From Sphingomonadaceae bacterium (GTDB lineage: Bacteria > Pseudomonadota > Alphaproteobacteria > Sphingomonadales > Sphingomonadaceae): a stretch of 64,000 nucleotides of DNA. How positions within the stretch are numbered: the first letter of the stretch is position 1; every line of letters starts with the position of its first letter. A program made the position numbers and the translations under genes. Shown piece after piece: positions 49,137 through 58,495 of this stretch. Where the stretch lies: positions 1 through 64,000 of the forward strand of contig JACKKZ010000007.1 of the NCBI GenBank assembly GCA_024236195.1. The letters are read 5' to 3'. The notes under the pieces are model-generated. The model was not told where the DNA came from. It saw only the letters and a list, made by a program, of their open reading frames with translations, and did not search any database.

Positions 49137-51247
49137 GCCCGCTTCCCCCGGCGGCGACGCAGCACCGCCAGCGAACCGAAGCCGAGGCCCAGCAGCGCCA
49201 GCCCGCGCAGCAGCAGGGCGACAAAGCCGGTGGCCGTGTCTGGCAGCTCCATCGCCTGCTCCAGTTCGGCCTGTCCTTCAGCAGCAGCCTTGGCATCATG
49301 CACACCCTGATTGTTGAACAGCGCGTCAAAGTCCCACCCGGCGGGCAGCAGCAGTGGCAGTTCCTCGCGAGTGAGCGTTGCGCCTTCCGGGCGGCTCGGC
49401 GTGTCATCTTCCGCGATCAGGCTGGTGCGGCGGGTGACGATGTGGAAGTCGAGTCCCAGCTCCTCGATGGCAGCATCGGCTACGCTGTCGTCGATTTCAT
49501 TGGCCCAGCGTTGCGCCTCCAGATCGGCGATCCGGCGATTGGCCCACAGCCGCGCAACCGCATCGCTGGAGCTTGCATCCTGCAGCCGCAGCGTCTGGCT
49601 CCACGCCTTGCCGCCCAGCGTGCCGGAGACCGTTATCTTGCCTTTCAGCTCTTTCGAGCGGGCAAGCAGCACCAGCGGCTCCCCGGCATAAAGGTCCGGC
49701 AAGACGCGCGGGGCAAACTCGACATTGGTTCCATCGACGCTGACCTTCAGGTCGCTCGCCACCGGGGCGGAAAGGCGATCCAGCAGCTTGCGCATTTCTG
49801 CGTCCACTTCGCTGTCATGGCTGATATTGGTGTAGGTGCCGCGACCGGTTTCTGCCATGCGGTTCATCAGGTAATTGTTCGGCGCAGAGCCGATCCCGAC
49901 CATGAACACCCGGCTGCGACCCAGCGAGCTGTTGAGGACTTCCATCATCTCGCGCTCGTTGGAGAGGTTGCCATCGGTCAGGAAAATCACCTGCCGGATT
50001 GCCGTGGCATCATGCGGGCGGCGATCAGACAAGGCCGCTTCCAAGGCAGGTAGCATCTCCGTGCCGCCATCGGCATCCAGCCCTTGCGTATAGCGCTTGG
50101 CGAAGTCCACCTGGTCCGGCGTTGCCGGCACGGCTTCCTCGAACAGCACGGTCATCGTGTCGTCGAAGCGGATGATGTTGAAGCGATCCTGCGGGCGCAG
50201 CGTACCCAGCGCGTAGAGCAAGCTGGCTTTCGCCGCGCGGATAGATTCCCCGCCCATCGAGCCTGAATTGTCGATCACGAAGATCATCTCGCGCGGGGGC
50301 ACGTTTCCCACCGGCCCGGCAGATGGCGGGGTGAGGGCGGCCATCACGTAATCCAGCCCATTGAAGCGCTGCTTGAACAGGGCGAAGGCAGGGGCCTTGC
50401 CCGGTGCGCTCCAGCGCAGTTCGAAATCGCGATTGGCCGGGGTCTCGCCCTTGGCCAAAGTCACCATGCGGCTGTTTCCTGCCATCTTCTGCACCATGAT
50501 TTTGTGATAGGGGCTGGTGATGCCCTCCGGCTGGAAGCCGGGGGCCAGCTCGACCGTGATAGTCACTGGATTGAGCCCATTGCCGAGCTTCGGGTGGGCC
50601 AGCGGCGCCGTCACGTCCTGCGCATCCGCCACCGCTTTGCCATCGCTCAGCGTATGCGGCGGGACGTAGCGCGGGCCGACCACCAGCGGCAGGCGCAGCG
50701 CATAATCGCCGCCCAGCTGGCGCACGGGGGCCTGGAACTCGATCTGGACCAGCACGGTTTCACCGGGGCCGACATTGGCGATGGTGTTGCGGAACATATT
50801 GGCGCGAGCCTGTTCGACCAGCCCGGCCTTGCGCCCTTCGGCCTTGGCTTTCTCATAGGTTTCGCGCGCTTCTTCGCGGGTCTTGATCTTGCCGATGAAG
50901 ATACGTTGGCCCACCACCATGCGCAGGCTATCGACCGCGCCATCCTCCGGCAGGGGGTAGAGATAGGTGGCTTCCATCCATGTGTCGGAGGTGTTGCGGA
51001 AGGCCTGCGTCACGGTGACGCGCGCGGTCTGGCCACTGATCTTGGCGGAGATGTCGGTGCCCAGCCGCATGGCGGGCATGGCTTCTTCCACCCCCTTGCC
51101 GCGCAGCATCAGCCCGCCGCCAGCGGCAGGGTCAGGCTCTGGCTCGCGCGCGACAAGGCTGGCGGAGAGCAGGCAGGCGAGCACCACCGCGAAGAGCAGG
51201 GACAGGCCCACGCTCAGCCGGTGGCGTATTTCTGGTTGTCTGGTCAT
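49133..51247 (-). CDS. sortase target protein with VIT and VWA domains
   Basis: Exported surface or periplasmic protein of 704 aa and probable sole substrate of the adjacent sortase. A signal peptide covers about 1-33. The VIT domain spans about 50-180 (ARVTVTQAFRNTSDTWMEA, KTREEARETYEKAKAEGRKA). The VWA domain starts at about 318 with the MIDAS motif IFVIDNSGSMGGES and continues with QVIFLTDGNLSNE. The C-terminus has LPDTATG, a hydrophobic helix and RRRRGKR, a full sorting signal. The family resembles inter-alpha-trypsin inhibitor heavy chains; its role is unknown. Confidence 0.93.
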   Translation of the reverse strand: MTRQPEIRHRLSVGLSLLFAVVLACLLSASLVAREPEPDPAAGGGLMLRGKGVEEAMPAMRLGTDISAKISGQTARVTVTQAFRNTSDTWMEATYLYPLPEDGAVDSLRMVVGQRIFIGKIKTREEARETYEKAKAEGRKAGLVEQARANMFRNTIANVGPGETVLVQIEFQAPVRQLGGDYALRLPLVVGPRYVPPHTLSDGKAVADAQDVTAPLAHPKLGNGLNPVTITVELAPGFQPEGITSPYHKIMVQKMAGNSRMVTLAKGETPANRDFELRWSAPGKAPAFALFKQRFNGLDYVMAALTPPSAGPVGNVPPREMIFVIDNSGSMGGESIRAAKASLLYALGTLRPQDRFNIIRFDDTMTVLFEEAVPATPDQVDFAKRYTQGLDADGGTEMLPALEAALSDRRPHDATAIRQVIFLTDGNLSNEREMMEVLNSSLGRSRVFMVGIGSAPNNYLMNRMAETGRGTYTNISHDSEVDAEMRKLLDRLSAPVASDLKVSVDGTNVEFAPRVLPDLYAGEPLVLLARSKELKGKITVSGTLGGKAWSQTLRLQDASSSDAVARLWANRRIADLEAQRWANEIDDSVADAAIEELGLDFHIVTRRTSLIAEDDTPSRPEGATLTREELPLLLPAGWDFDALFNNQGVHDAKAAAEGQAELEQAMELPDTATGFVALLLRGLALLGLGFGSLAVLRRRRGKRA

Positions 51248-51430
51248 TGGTCGGGCTCCTTGGATAGATCGGGAGCCTTGGGGCTAGGGCGCGCGGGTGG
51301 CGGACAGCTACAGGCAGTGCCCGCCAGTCTTGTCCGCCAATTGCCATACTGTGCGGCGCGCGGATTTCGCTTGACGAAATGTGCGGATTTGTGCGGATAT
51401 GTCCGGCGTGATGGCGGGGAGATGTGCTCT

Positions 51431-52165
51431 GTGAGCGATGAGTTGATGGATCACGGGGCAATTGCCGCCCGGCTGCGCGAGGAAATCGCCCGCCGCCGCA
51501 TTTCGCGACAGGCGCTGGCGGACATGGCGAAGGTCAGCCTTTCGACATTGGAGAAGGCGCTGTCAGGCAGCCGCCCCTTCACATTGGCGACGGTCGTGCG
51601 GCTGGAGGATGCGCTTGGTTCCCCCTTGCGCGACCAGCAGCAGGCTGTGCTCGCGACGCCCGGCCTCGCGCCGGAAAGCATGGGCAGCTATGTGCGGCCC
51701 GCGGTCCAGTGGATCGAAGGCGATTATTTGACCCTGCGCCCCAGCTTTGGCGAGGAGGGCTGCATCTATGCCTATCGCACCCATATCCAATGGGACGAGG
51801 ATGCCGGGCACCTGACCTTTGCCGAGAGCGACCGGATTGACGGCGTGTTCTCGCAAGCGGGCTTTGTTTCCATGCCCAACCTGTCTGGCCACACCTATCT
51901 GGTGACCAGCGAGAGCGGGCAGTTCCGGCTGGTGATGCTGGGGCGCGCCACGCGCGAAAGGCGCATGTTCGGGCTGCTTTCGACCTTGCAGGTGGGGGCA
52001 GGCTCGCAACTGGTGCCGGTCAGCTGCCCGATTGCCTATGTCCCGCTGGACCAGCTGGAAGAGCCGGTATTCGGGCTGGTCAAACCGGGGGAGCCGCAGG
52101 CAGCGCCATACCGGGCAATGCTCGATGCAGCGCTGGCTGAGGATTACTGCCGCTTGCGGTCTTAG
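51431..52165 (+). CDS. XRE-family regulator
   Basis: DNA-binding protein of 244 aa, divergent from the sortase target gene and possibly its regulator. The N-terminal HTH is LREEIARRRISRQALADMAK followed by VSLSTLEKALSGSRPFT (about residues 12-50). The rest is an unrecognised beta-rich domain with YAYRTHIQWDEDAGHLTF and GHTYLVTSESGQFRLVML, likely for ligand sensing. The GTG at 51431 is chosen because GGGGAG lies nine bases upstream; the ATG at 51422 would touch that site. It ends with a 4-base convergent overlap with the DUF2202 gene. Confidence 0.83.
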   Translation: MSDELMDHGAIAARLREEIARRRISRQALADMAKVSLSTLEKALSGSRPFTLATVVRLEDALGSPLRDQQQAVLATPGLAPESMGSYVRPAVQWIEGDYLTLRPSFGEEGCIYAYRTHIQWDEDAGHLTFAESDRIDGVFSQAGFVSMPNLSGHTYLVTSESGQFRLVMLGRATRERRMFGLLSTLQVGAGSQLVPVSCPIAYVPLDQLEEPVFGLVKPGEPQAAPYRAMLDAALAEDYCRLRS

Positions 52166-52767
52166 CGGTTCCAGCCGCCGCCGGGGCCGTGGCCGCCGCC
52201 ACCGCCGCCCATACCGCCACCACCACGGCCGCGGCCTTTGCCGCCGCCGTTACCCATCGTGCCACCACGCGCGATGCAGCGTTCAAAGGCGGGCAAGTGG
52301 CGGTCACGCGAGGCAGCCTGCAACTGGCCGAGCACCGCCTTCACTTGCGGGTCGCGGACATTGGGCAGGATTTCATCATACAGCGCGATATTGGCGATCT
52401 CTGCATCGCGTCCTTCCTTGCAGGCGGCGAGCAGGCTTTCCGGCGCGGCGATCGTGCCCAGATAGGGATTGCCGGGCACATCCATACCCAGCCGCCGCAT
52501 CTGTGCTGCCGCCATTTGCGCATGGTGCTGTTCCGCGCGGATAATGTTGGTGAAAGGCCGCACATCTTCGCCAAACTTGTCTAACACCGCGCGATAGGTC
52601 GCTTCGGCTTTGTACTCGTCGTCCAGCGCCATTTGCAGCGCGGCGCGATCCTGTTCGGCCGGCAGTTGCACCGGCTCATTGGCATAGGCGCTGGCAGTCA
52701 GCGCGATCCCGATGGCAGCAGTGGCAGCGAGGGTGCGACCCCGGCAGTGAGATTTGCATTTGGGCAT
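52162..52767 (-). CDS. DUF2202 ferritin-like exported protein with Gly-rich tail
   Basis: A 201-aa exported protein; the signal ends near ASAYA (about residue 29). The DUF2202 ferritin-like core covers about 40-170, with metal-type residues in DDEYKAEATYRAVL and IIRAEQHHAQMAAAQM, and then DAEIANIALYDEILP. The last 30 residues are almost pure glycine with Arg and Met, which is unusual for the family. Likely an iron- or metal-binding periplasmic protein. It is encoded alone, convergent with the XRE gene. Confidence 0.82.
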   Translation of the reverse strand: MPKCKSHCRGRTLAATAAIGIALTASAYANEPVQLPAEQDRAALQMALDDEYKAEATYRAVLDKFGEDVRPFTNIIRAEQHHAQMAAAQMRRLGMDVPGNPYLGTIAAPESLLAACKEGRDAEIANIALYDEILPNVRDPQVKAVLGQLQAASRDRHLPAFERCIARGGTMGNGGGKGRGRGGGGMGGGGGGHGPGGGWNR

Positions 52768-52860
52768 GAATTTGCTCCTTGACCCCTTCCACTCCCAAGA
52801 TGGGATAACATTACATCAGTGCAACTTTCTGCGAGACGTTTGCAATGTTTGGCGCAGCCC

Positions 52861-52898
52861 AAACGAAAACGGGCTGCACCCCGTCAGGGTACAGCCCG
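52861..52898 (-). terminator. intrinsic terminator of rpoH
   Basis: On the minus strand CGGGCTGTACCC pairs with GGGGTGCAGCCCG around TGAC, followed by TTTTCGTTT. It lies 23 bases after the rpoH stop. Confidence 0.85.
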
Positions 52899-52920
52899 CT
52901 TCTGTCACCAGCCTGACAAA

Positions 52921-53820
52921 TCAGGCGGTAACGAAACGCTCGCCGGCAATGCGCAGCATCGCCTTCTGCAGCTTTTCGAACGCGCGCACTTCGATCTGGC
53001 GGATACGCTCGCGGCTGACATTATAGACCTGGCTCAGCTCTTCCAGCGTCTGCGGATCATCCTTCAGGCGCCGCTCGGTCAGGATATGCTGTTCACGCTC
53101 GTTGAGGCTGTCCATCGCTTCGGCCAGCATTTCATGGCGCACTTCTGCCTCTTCGGCGTCTTCCACCACGCTGTCCTGCAGCGGACGATCATCGGTCAGC
53201 CAGTCCTGCCACTCGCCAGAGCCTTCTTCACCGTTGCGCATGGGTGTGTTGAGCGAGCCATCGCCGCCCATCATCATGCGCCGGTTCATATTGACGACTT
53301 CTTCTTCCGAGACGCCCAGATCGGTAGCGATCTTCTTCACGTCATCGGGGTGGAGGTCGCCATCTTCATAGGCTTCGAGCTGCTTCTTCATCCGGCGAAG
53401 GTTGAAGAACAGCTTCTTCTGCGCGGCGGTGGTGCCCATTTTTACGAGGCTCCACGAGCGCAGGATGAATTCCTGCATGCTCGCCTTGATCCACCACATG
53501 GCGTAGGTGGCAAGGCGGAAGCCGCGATCGGGCTCGAACTTCTTCACGCCCTGCATCAGGCCGACATTGCCTTCGGAAATCAGGTCCGACACGGGCAAGC
53601 CATATCCGCGATAGCCCATCGCAATCTTGGCCACGAGCCGCAGATGCGATGTGACCAGCTGCGCGGCAGCTTCGGGATCTTCATGTTCCTGATAGCGCTT
53701 GGCGAGCATGTATTCCTGCTCAGCCGTCAGCACGGGGAATTTCTTGATTTCGGACATATACCGGTTGAGGCTCTGCTCTCCGCCGAGCGCCGGTACTGTC
53801 AGTGCCTTGTTATTGCTCAC
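52921..53820 (-). CDS. rpoH: heat-shock sigma factor RpoH
   Basis: Sigma-32 of 299 aa that directs heat-shock transcription. Region 2 has DLISEGNVGLMQGVKKFEP and FRLATYAMWWIKASMQEFIL; the RpoH box QKKLFFNLRR is diagnostic. Region 4 is TLEELSQVYNVSRERIRQIE. The GTG at 53820 is chosen over an ATG 18 codons upstream because it follows AGGGAAGAA and yields the usual N-terminus leading into ALTVPALGGEQSLNRYMSEI. It lies beside rluD on the same strand, 114 bases downstream of it. Confidence 0.96.
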   Translation of the reverse strand: MSNNKALTVPALGGEQSLNRYMSEIKKFPVLTAEQEYMLAKRYQEHEDPEAAAQLVTSHLRLVAKIAMGYRGYGLPVSDLISEGNVGLMQGVKKFEPDRGFRLATYAMWWIKASMQEFILRSWSLVKMGTTAAQKKLFFNLRRMKKQLEAYEDGDLHPDDVKKIATDLGVSEEEVVNMNRRMMMGGDGSLNTPMRNGEEGSGEWQDWLTDDRPLQDSVVEDAEEAEVRHEMLAEAMDSLNEREQHILTERRLKDDPQTLEELSQVYNVSRERIRQIEVRAFEKLQKAMLRIAGERFVTA

Positions 53821-53934
53821 TTCTTCCCTAACCTTTCTGCGTCGACCCGGGTCATTGGAACCCCTGCTGGGCATTCGCTTGTTCGGGCCACGTGGTTACA
53901 TATAGGGCACTCCATGCGTGGCTTGAAGCGCCTT

Positions 53935-54891
53935 TCATCGATTAAAACGATCCAGTTCGTCGATCAGTTCCCGCATATCGGCCGGTAAATCGGCGGAAAA
54001 ATCGCATTGCTCGCCCGTCACAGGGTGGAGGAAACCCAGCGAGGCAGCATGCAGCGCCTGGCGGGTGAATTGGAGCGATTTGAGGATCGGGCGAAGCCGT
54101 GAAGATGTGCGTCCATATGCTGGATCACCCAATAAGCCATGGCCTATTGACGACATGTGAACGCGCACCTGGTGGGTCCGCCCGGTTTCCAGCCGGCATT
54201 CTATCAGGCTGGAATCGGCAAGGTCTTTCAAGACCTTGTAATGCGTAACCGCATGTTTCCCGCGGCTAGAATCGTCCGGTAGCACGGCCATTTTCTTGCG
54301 ATTGGCATCCGACCGGCCAATCCGGGCGCGAATCGTTCCTTCGCGCCGCTTCGGATGGCCCGCACAGACCGCCCGATAGGTTCTGGATATGGAATGGTCG
54401 GCAAACTGCCGTGCCAGCCCTTCATGTGCTGCATCGCTCTTGGCGACGACCAGCAGGCCGGAGGTGTCCTTGTCGATCCGGTGGACGATACCGGGCCGCG
54501 CAACCCCGCCAATCCCCGAAAGCTGCCCCCGGCAATGATGGAGCAGCGCATTGACCAGTGTGCCATCCAGATTGCCCGCAGCCGGGTGGACGACCATCCC
54601 GGCAGGCTTGTTGATCACGATCAGATGCGCATCCTCGAACACCACTTCCAGCGGGATATCCTGCGGCTGTGCCGCGGCTTCTTCCGGCGGGGGGAGGGTG
54701 ATCGAAAAATCTGTGCCAGCTGCCACCTTGGCGGCGGCGCTGCTGGCGACTTTGCCTCCCACCAGCACTTCACCTTGCGCGATCAGGGCCTTCACCCGTT
54801 CACGCGAAAGCTCGGTCGCCTCGGCCAGCGCCTTGTCGAGCCGGGCATTGCCTGCGACAACGCCTTGAATGGTTTGGCCTGTTTCGCCCAT
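53935..54891 (-). CDS. rluD: 23S rRNA pseudouridine synthase RluD
   Basis: Isomerises uridines in helix 69 of 23S rRNA (positions 1911, 1915 and 1917 in E. coli numbering). An S4-like RNA-binding domain is at the N-terminus (RLDKALAEATELSRERVKAL). The catalytic Asp is in HRIDKDTSGLLVVAKS, and the C-terminal LETGRTHQVRVHM and GDPAYGR motifs are intact. Length is 318 aa. It is divergent from the LtrA gene. Confidence 0.95.
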   Translation of the reverse strand: MGETGQTIQGVVAGNARLDKALAEATELSRERVKALIAQGEVLVGGKVASSAAAKVAAGTDFSITLPPPEEAAAQPQDIPLEVVFEDAHLIVINKPAGMVVHPAAGNLDGTLVNALLHHCRGQLSGIGGVARPGIVHRIDKDTSGLLVVAKSDAAHEGLARQFADHSISRTYRAVCAGHPKRREGTIRARIGRSDANRKKMAVLPDDSSRGKHAVTHYKVLKDLADSSLIECRLETGRTHQVRVHMSSIGHGLLGDPAYGRTSSRLRPILKSLQFTRQALHAASLGFLHPVTGEQCDFSADLPADMRELIDELDRFNR

Positions 54892-54959
54892 GCAGGCTCA
54901 ATGCTGCACCGCGCCGGGGCTGGCAAGGCCGGAGATTGGGCATGAAGGGGGAAGTTGGG

Positions 54960-56165
54960 ATGAGCGAAGTGGAAGGCAGGTTTTTCGACTTCCGGCCCTT
55001 TGGCCCGCGTGACCCGGACGAAGTCCATCGGGCAGCGACCCCGCTGGAGCTCTTCTTTGACCTCGTCACCGTTATCGCCATCGCTTCCGCAGCGGTAGGG
55101 CTGCATCACGGTATTGCCGAGAACCATGCCGCACAGGCAATCCCGGTGTTCCTGGTTGCTTTCACCGCAATCTGGTGGGCGTGGATGAATTATACCTGGT
55201 ACGCCTCTGCCTATGACAATGACGGGCCGCTCTACCGCTTGCTGACCTTCTGGATCATGGGCGGGGCCTTGCTGCTGGCCGCATCCGTCCCCCGCTTTTT
55301 TGACGGGATGGATTTGCGCCTGCCCGTGCTGGCCTTTGTGATCATGCGGGTCGGCATGATTGCCCTGTGGGTGATCGCTGCCCGGCATGACAGCGCCCAT
55401 GCAGCCTCTGCCCGTCGGTATGCCATCGGGATTGCGCTGGCGCAGGTCTTCTGGATCGTGATCGTGGCGCTGGCACCGCCGCAATCACCATTGCTTTTTG
55501 CGCTGATCGGGCTTGGTTTTCTGGCGGAGTTCATGGTCCCTGTCTGGGCAGAACGGGTTTCCCCAACACCGTGGCATGCCGAACATATTGTCGAGCGCTA
55601 TGGCCTGCTGATGATTATCATGCTGGGCGAGATATTGCTCGCCGGTTCGATCGCTTTTGCGCGGGCAGGCGATGCAATCACGCTGGCATCCCCGCTGGTG
55701 CAGATTGCCGTGGCGGCGCTGATCACTGCCTTTTCGATGTGGTGGCTCTATTTCGCGCGGAACGACCATCACCGGGTACATATGCAGGACCGGCAGCTGG
55801 CTTTCACATGGGGTTATGGCCATGTGATCCCGTTCTGCTCTGCCGCCGCAGTAGGGGCTGCGATTGCCGTGCTGGTGGATATCGTAACCGGCCATGCGGA
55901 TATATCCCTGCGCGCGGGCCAGTGGGCCATCGCGGTCCCGCTCGCTGCATATATGGCAGGGTTGTGGGTGATCCGGGATCGATTCGTGCTGGAAGGCGCA
56001 ACACGGCACATCCTGTTGCTGTTTGCCGCGCTGGTGCTGGCGACGGGCCTGCTGCCAAATGGCGGCCTGGTGGCCTTGCCTGTACTGGCACTGGCCAGCG
56101 TTTGGGCGCGGTCCATGCTTGCGACCCGCCAGCGCAGGCGGGAGAGGGCCGATGCCGGGGATTGA
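54960..56165 (+). CDS. low temperature requirement (LtrA) family membrane protein
   Basis: Polytopic membrane protein of 401 aa with around ten helices. The family signature is in the N-terminal VHRAATPLELFFDLVTVIAI; later conserved segments are AEFMVPVWAER, HAEHIVERYGLLMIIMLGE and WWLYFARNDHH. The family is named from a Listeria low-temperature growth gene, but the molecular function is not known. The start at 54960 follows GGGGGA by seven bases. The stop overlaps the metallopeptidase gene by 14 bases, so they share a transcript. Confidence 0.9.
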   Translation: MSEVEGRFFDFRPFGPRDPDEVHRAATPLELFFDLVTVIAIASAAVGLHHGIAENHAAQAIPVFLVAFTAIWWAWMNYTWYASAYDNDGPLYRLLTFWIMGGALLLAASVPRFFDGMDLRLPVLAFVIMRVGMIALWVIAARHDSAHAASARRYAIGIALAQVFWIVIVALAPPQSPLLFALIGLGFLAEFMVPVWAERVSPTPWHAEHIVERYGLLMIIMLGEILLAGSIAFARAGDAITLASPLVQIAVAALITAFSMWWLYFARNDHHRVHMQDRQLAFTWGYGHVIPFCSAAAVGAAIAVLVDIVTGHADISLRAGQWAIAVPLAAYMAGLWVIRDRFVLEGATRHILLLFAALVLATGLLPNGGLVALPVLALASVWARSMLATRQRRRERADAGD

Positions 56166-56544
56166 GCAATCCCTGATCACGGCCCTGTTGTCCGAAGCCG
56201 CCAAAGCCCACCCCCGGGAATGCTGCGGTATCCTGTTGGGCGAAGGCAACCGGATCACCGCGAGTCAGCCCACTGCAAACGTCCATCCCCGACCTGATAC
56301 CCATTTCGAGATTGATCCGCAGGCGCTGGTTGATGCGCATCGGGCTGCGCGCGAAGGCGGGCCGCGGGTGCTTGGCTATTACCATTCGCACCCGGCGGGC
56401 ATGGCGGAGCCATCCGCCACCGATCAGGCCATGGCCACTGGCGATGGCCGTATCTGGGCAATTATCGCGGGCGAAACAGTGAAATTCTGGCGAGATGGGG
56501 AAGAGGGCTTTGAAGCGCTTTCCTATATCGCCAGCGAGAGGTAA
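56152..56544 (+). CDS. M67 (JAMM/MPN+) metallopeptidase
   Basis: Zinc-dependent isopeptidase-like protein of 130 aa, bacterial Mov34/JAB type. The catalytic Glu is in PRECCGILLGEG and the zinc site is YYHSHPAGMAEPSATD, a complete HxHx(n)SxxD motif. Bacterial members remove ubiquitin-like or sulfur-carrier protein tails or process cysteine biosynthesis carriers. Its start lies inside the end of the LtrA gene. No sulfur-carrier gene is adjacent, so the substrate is open. Confidence 0.9.
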   Translation: MPGIEQSLITALLSEAAKAHPRECCGILLGEGNRITASQPTANVHPRPDTHFEIDPQALVDAHRAAREGGPRVLGYYHSHPAGMAEPSATDQAMATGDGRIWAIIAGETVKFWRDGEEGFEALSYIASER

Positions 56545-56671
56545 GGCTAGGCTATGTCGCGCTTAAATTCCTTCTCCCGTCGGCCCTTAGAAGCGTTCCT
56601 GTCTGATGGCGGTTTTTTAGCCATTAGACCCTGTTCCATGTGTTCCACCTTTCAGGAATCTCAGCTCCAAG

Positions 56672-57334
56672 ATGAATGACGTCGATCCAACCGAACTTGC
56701 CAGCCTGCTCTGTTCGCGGCTGTGCCACGATATGCTCAGCCCCGTGGGCGCGCTGTCCAACGGGCTTGAACTGCTCGCGGATGAGAAAGACCCGGAAATG
56801 CGCCAGCGCTGTTTCGAGCTGCTGGAGCAGAGCGCGAAGATCAGTACCGACAAGCTGAAGTTCTTCCGTCTTGCCTTCGGGGCGGCGGGCGGCTTTGGCG
56901 ATCGAGTACCGGTGGAAGAGCCTCAGGCACTGGTCAGTGCCTTGCTGGGTGATAGCGGGCGGATCGAAGCGAACTGGTCGATGCCGGGGCATGAACTACC
57001 CAAGCCGGCAGTGAAGGTGCTGCTCAACTTCGCGCAGATCGCGATTGATGCGCTGGTGCGCGGCGGGACGCTCGATATCGGGGCAGAGATCCGCGACGGG
57101 GCAAGCGAGATTGCAGTGCGCGCTGCGGGGCCGAAGATTGCCTTTGATCCGGTGATTGGCCGCGCTCTGGAGGGCTCGCTGGAACCGGGCGAACTGACCA
57201 GCCGCACCGCCGCCGCCCATATGCTCGCGCTGCTGGCCAAGCAGACCGGGGGCGGGTTGCAATATGCGCTGGATGCGGATTCGCTGGTGCTGGGCGCGGT
57301 GCTGCCGCAGGATATGAGCGGGATGATCGGCTGA
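56672..57334 (+). CDS. chpT: histidine phosphotransferase ChpT
   Basis: Phosphotransfer protein linking the hybrid kinase CckA to CtrA and CpdR in alphaproteobacterial cell-cycle control. The phospho-accepting His19 lies in SRLCHDMLSPVGALSNGLEL. The degenerate HATPase-like C-terminal half includes VKVLLNFAQIAIDALVRGG. Length is 220 aa, typical. It is followed after one base by the amidase gene, so the two are co-transcribed. Confidence 0.92.
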   Translation: MNDVDPTELASLLCSRLCHDMLSPVGALSNGLELLADEKDPEMRQRCFELLEQSAKISTDKLKFFRLAFGAAGGFGDRVPVEEPQALVSALLGDSGRIEANWSMPGHELPKPAVKVLLNFAQIAIDALVRGGTLDIGAEIRDGASEIAVRAAGPKIAFDPVIGRALEGSLEPGELTSRTAAAHMLALLAKQTGGGLQYALDADSLVLGAVLPQDMSGMIG

Positions 57335-57335
57335 A

Positions 57336-58040
57336 ATGGATGAGCTCGTCCACCGGGAGGTCTTGAGCCCGAACTGGAACGAGCGGGCGCTGCCGATTGA
57401 AATGGTGGTGCTGCACTATACCGAGATGAAGCCGATGGAGAGCGCGCTGGAGCGGCTCTGCGATCCGGAAGCGCAGGTTTCGGCGCACTACCTGATCAGC
57501 GAAGAGGGTGAAGTTATCCGGCTGGTACCGGAGGACAAACGCGCATGGCATGCCGGGGCATCCTATTGGCGCGGGCACAAGGATGTGAACTCGGCCAGCA
57601 TCGGGATCGAGCTCGACCATCCCGGCCACGCGCTGGGCTATCGTCCCTTTGCCGCAGCGCAGATTGACGCGCTGGTACCGCTGCTGAACCGGATCGTGCA
57701 GCGCTATGACATACCGCGGGCCAATGTGGTGGCGCATTCCGATGTCGCGCCCGCGCGCAAGATTGATCCAGGCGAGCTGTTCCCGTGGCAGCGGCTGGCC
57801 GAATATCGGCTATGCCTGCCGCGCCCCACCCGGCTGGAACTGGGTGATCCGTTTGACAATGACGGTGCCTTCTACCTCGCGCTCGAACGTTTTGGCTATG
57901 ACATCACCGATGGGCATAAGGCAGTGGAAGCCTTCCAGCGGCGTTGGCGGCCCGAACTGATCGACGGCGAGGTGGATGGCGAAATTCGTGCGATCCTGTT
58001 CCAACTGCTCTTGGATCGCGACCGCGGAACGACTAGATGA
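57336..58040 (+). CDS. N-acetylmuramoyl-L-alanine amidase, amidase_2 type
   Basis: Zn-dependent amidase cleaving the MurNAc-alanine bond, 234 aa, AmiD/AmpD-like. Zinc ligands are His in VVLHYTEM and His in VVAHSDVAPARKIDPG, together with the Asp there. SAHYLISEEGEVIRLVPED and the GIELDHPG segment are family-typical, and the C-terminus has a peptidoglycan-binding-like helical region. There is no signal peptide, suggesting a cytoplasmic, AmpD-like recycling role. It ends four bases before RNase P RNA. Confidence 0.92.
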   Translation: MDELVHREVLSPNWNERALPIEMVVLHYTEMKPMESALERLCDPEAQVSAHYLISEEGEVIRLVPEDKRAWHAGASYWRGHKDVNSASIGIELDHPGHALGYRPFAAAQIDALVPLLNRIVQRYDIPRANVVAHSDVAPARKIDPGELFPWQRLAEYRLCLPRPTRLELGDPFDNDGAFYLALERFGYDITDGHKAVEAFQRRWRPELIDGEVDGEIRAILFQLLLDRDRGTTR

Positions 58041-58043
58041 GGC

Positions 58044-58459
58044 GCGCCAGGGGGCCGGGCAGCCGCGATACCGCAAGGTACCGAGGAAAGTCCGGGCTCC
58101 ACGAAGCAAGGGTGGCGGGTAACGCCCGCCCGGCGCAAGTCGAGGGAAAGTGCCACAGAGAGTATACCGCCGATGGCGCCTAAAGCGCACAGGCAAGGGT
58201 GAAAGGGTGCGGTAAAGGCGCACCGGGGGGCTGGCAACAGTCCCCGCATGGCAAACCCCACCCGGAGCAAGGCCGAATAGGGGCGGCGCGCTGAGGGCTT
58301 CGGCTCAAGGCAGGTCTGTTTCGGACCCGACCGCCCGGGTTGGCTGCTTGAGCTGCGGAGCAATCCGCAGCCCAGACGAATGGCTGCCCCTGCCGATACG
58401 GTCCGGCATGTCCGGATACCGTCGGCGGGACAGAACCCGGCTTACAGGCCCCCTGGCAC
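58044..58459 (+). ncRNA. rnpB: RNase P RNA, bacterial type A
   Basis: The conserved cores of the ribozyme are present: GAGGAAAGTCCGGGCTCC at 58082-58099 and ACAGAACCCGGCTTACAG near the 3' end. The ends pair as GCCAGGGGGCC (58046-58056) with GGCCCCCTGGC (58447-58457), forming helix P1. Further elements such as GAGGGAAAGTGCCACAGAGA are recognisable. Length of about 416 nt is normal for alphaproteobacteria. Confidence 0.95.
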
Positions 58460-58495
58460 CTTGCCTGCAGCGCTGCCTGCGATAGGATGGCTTCC

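Noticed and set aside
50504..51420. Long N-terminal extension of the XRE regulator
   Set aside because: This part of the frame is antisense to the VIT-VWA gene; the ribosome site supports a start at 51431.
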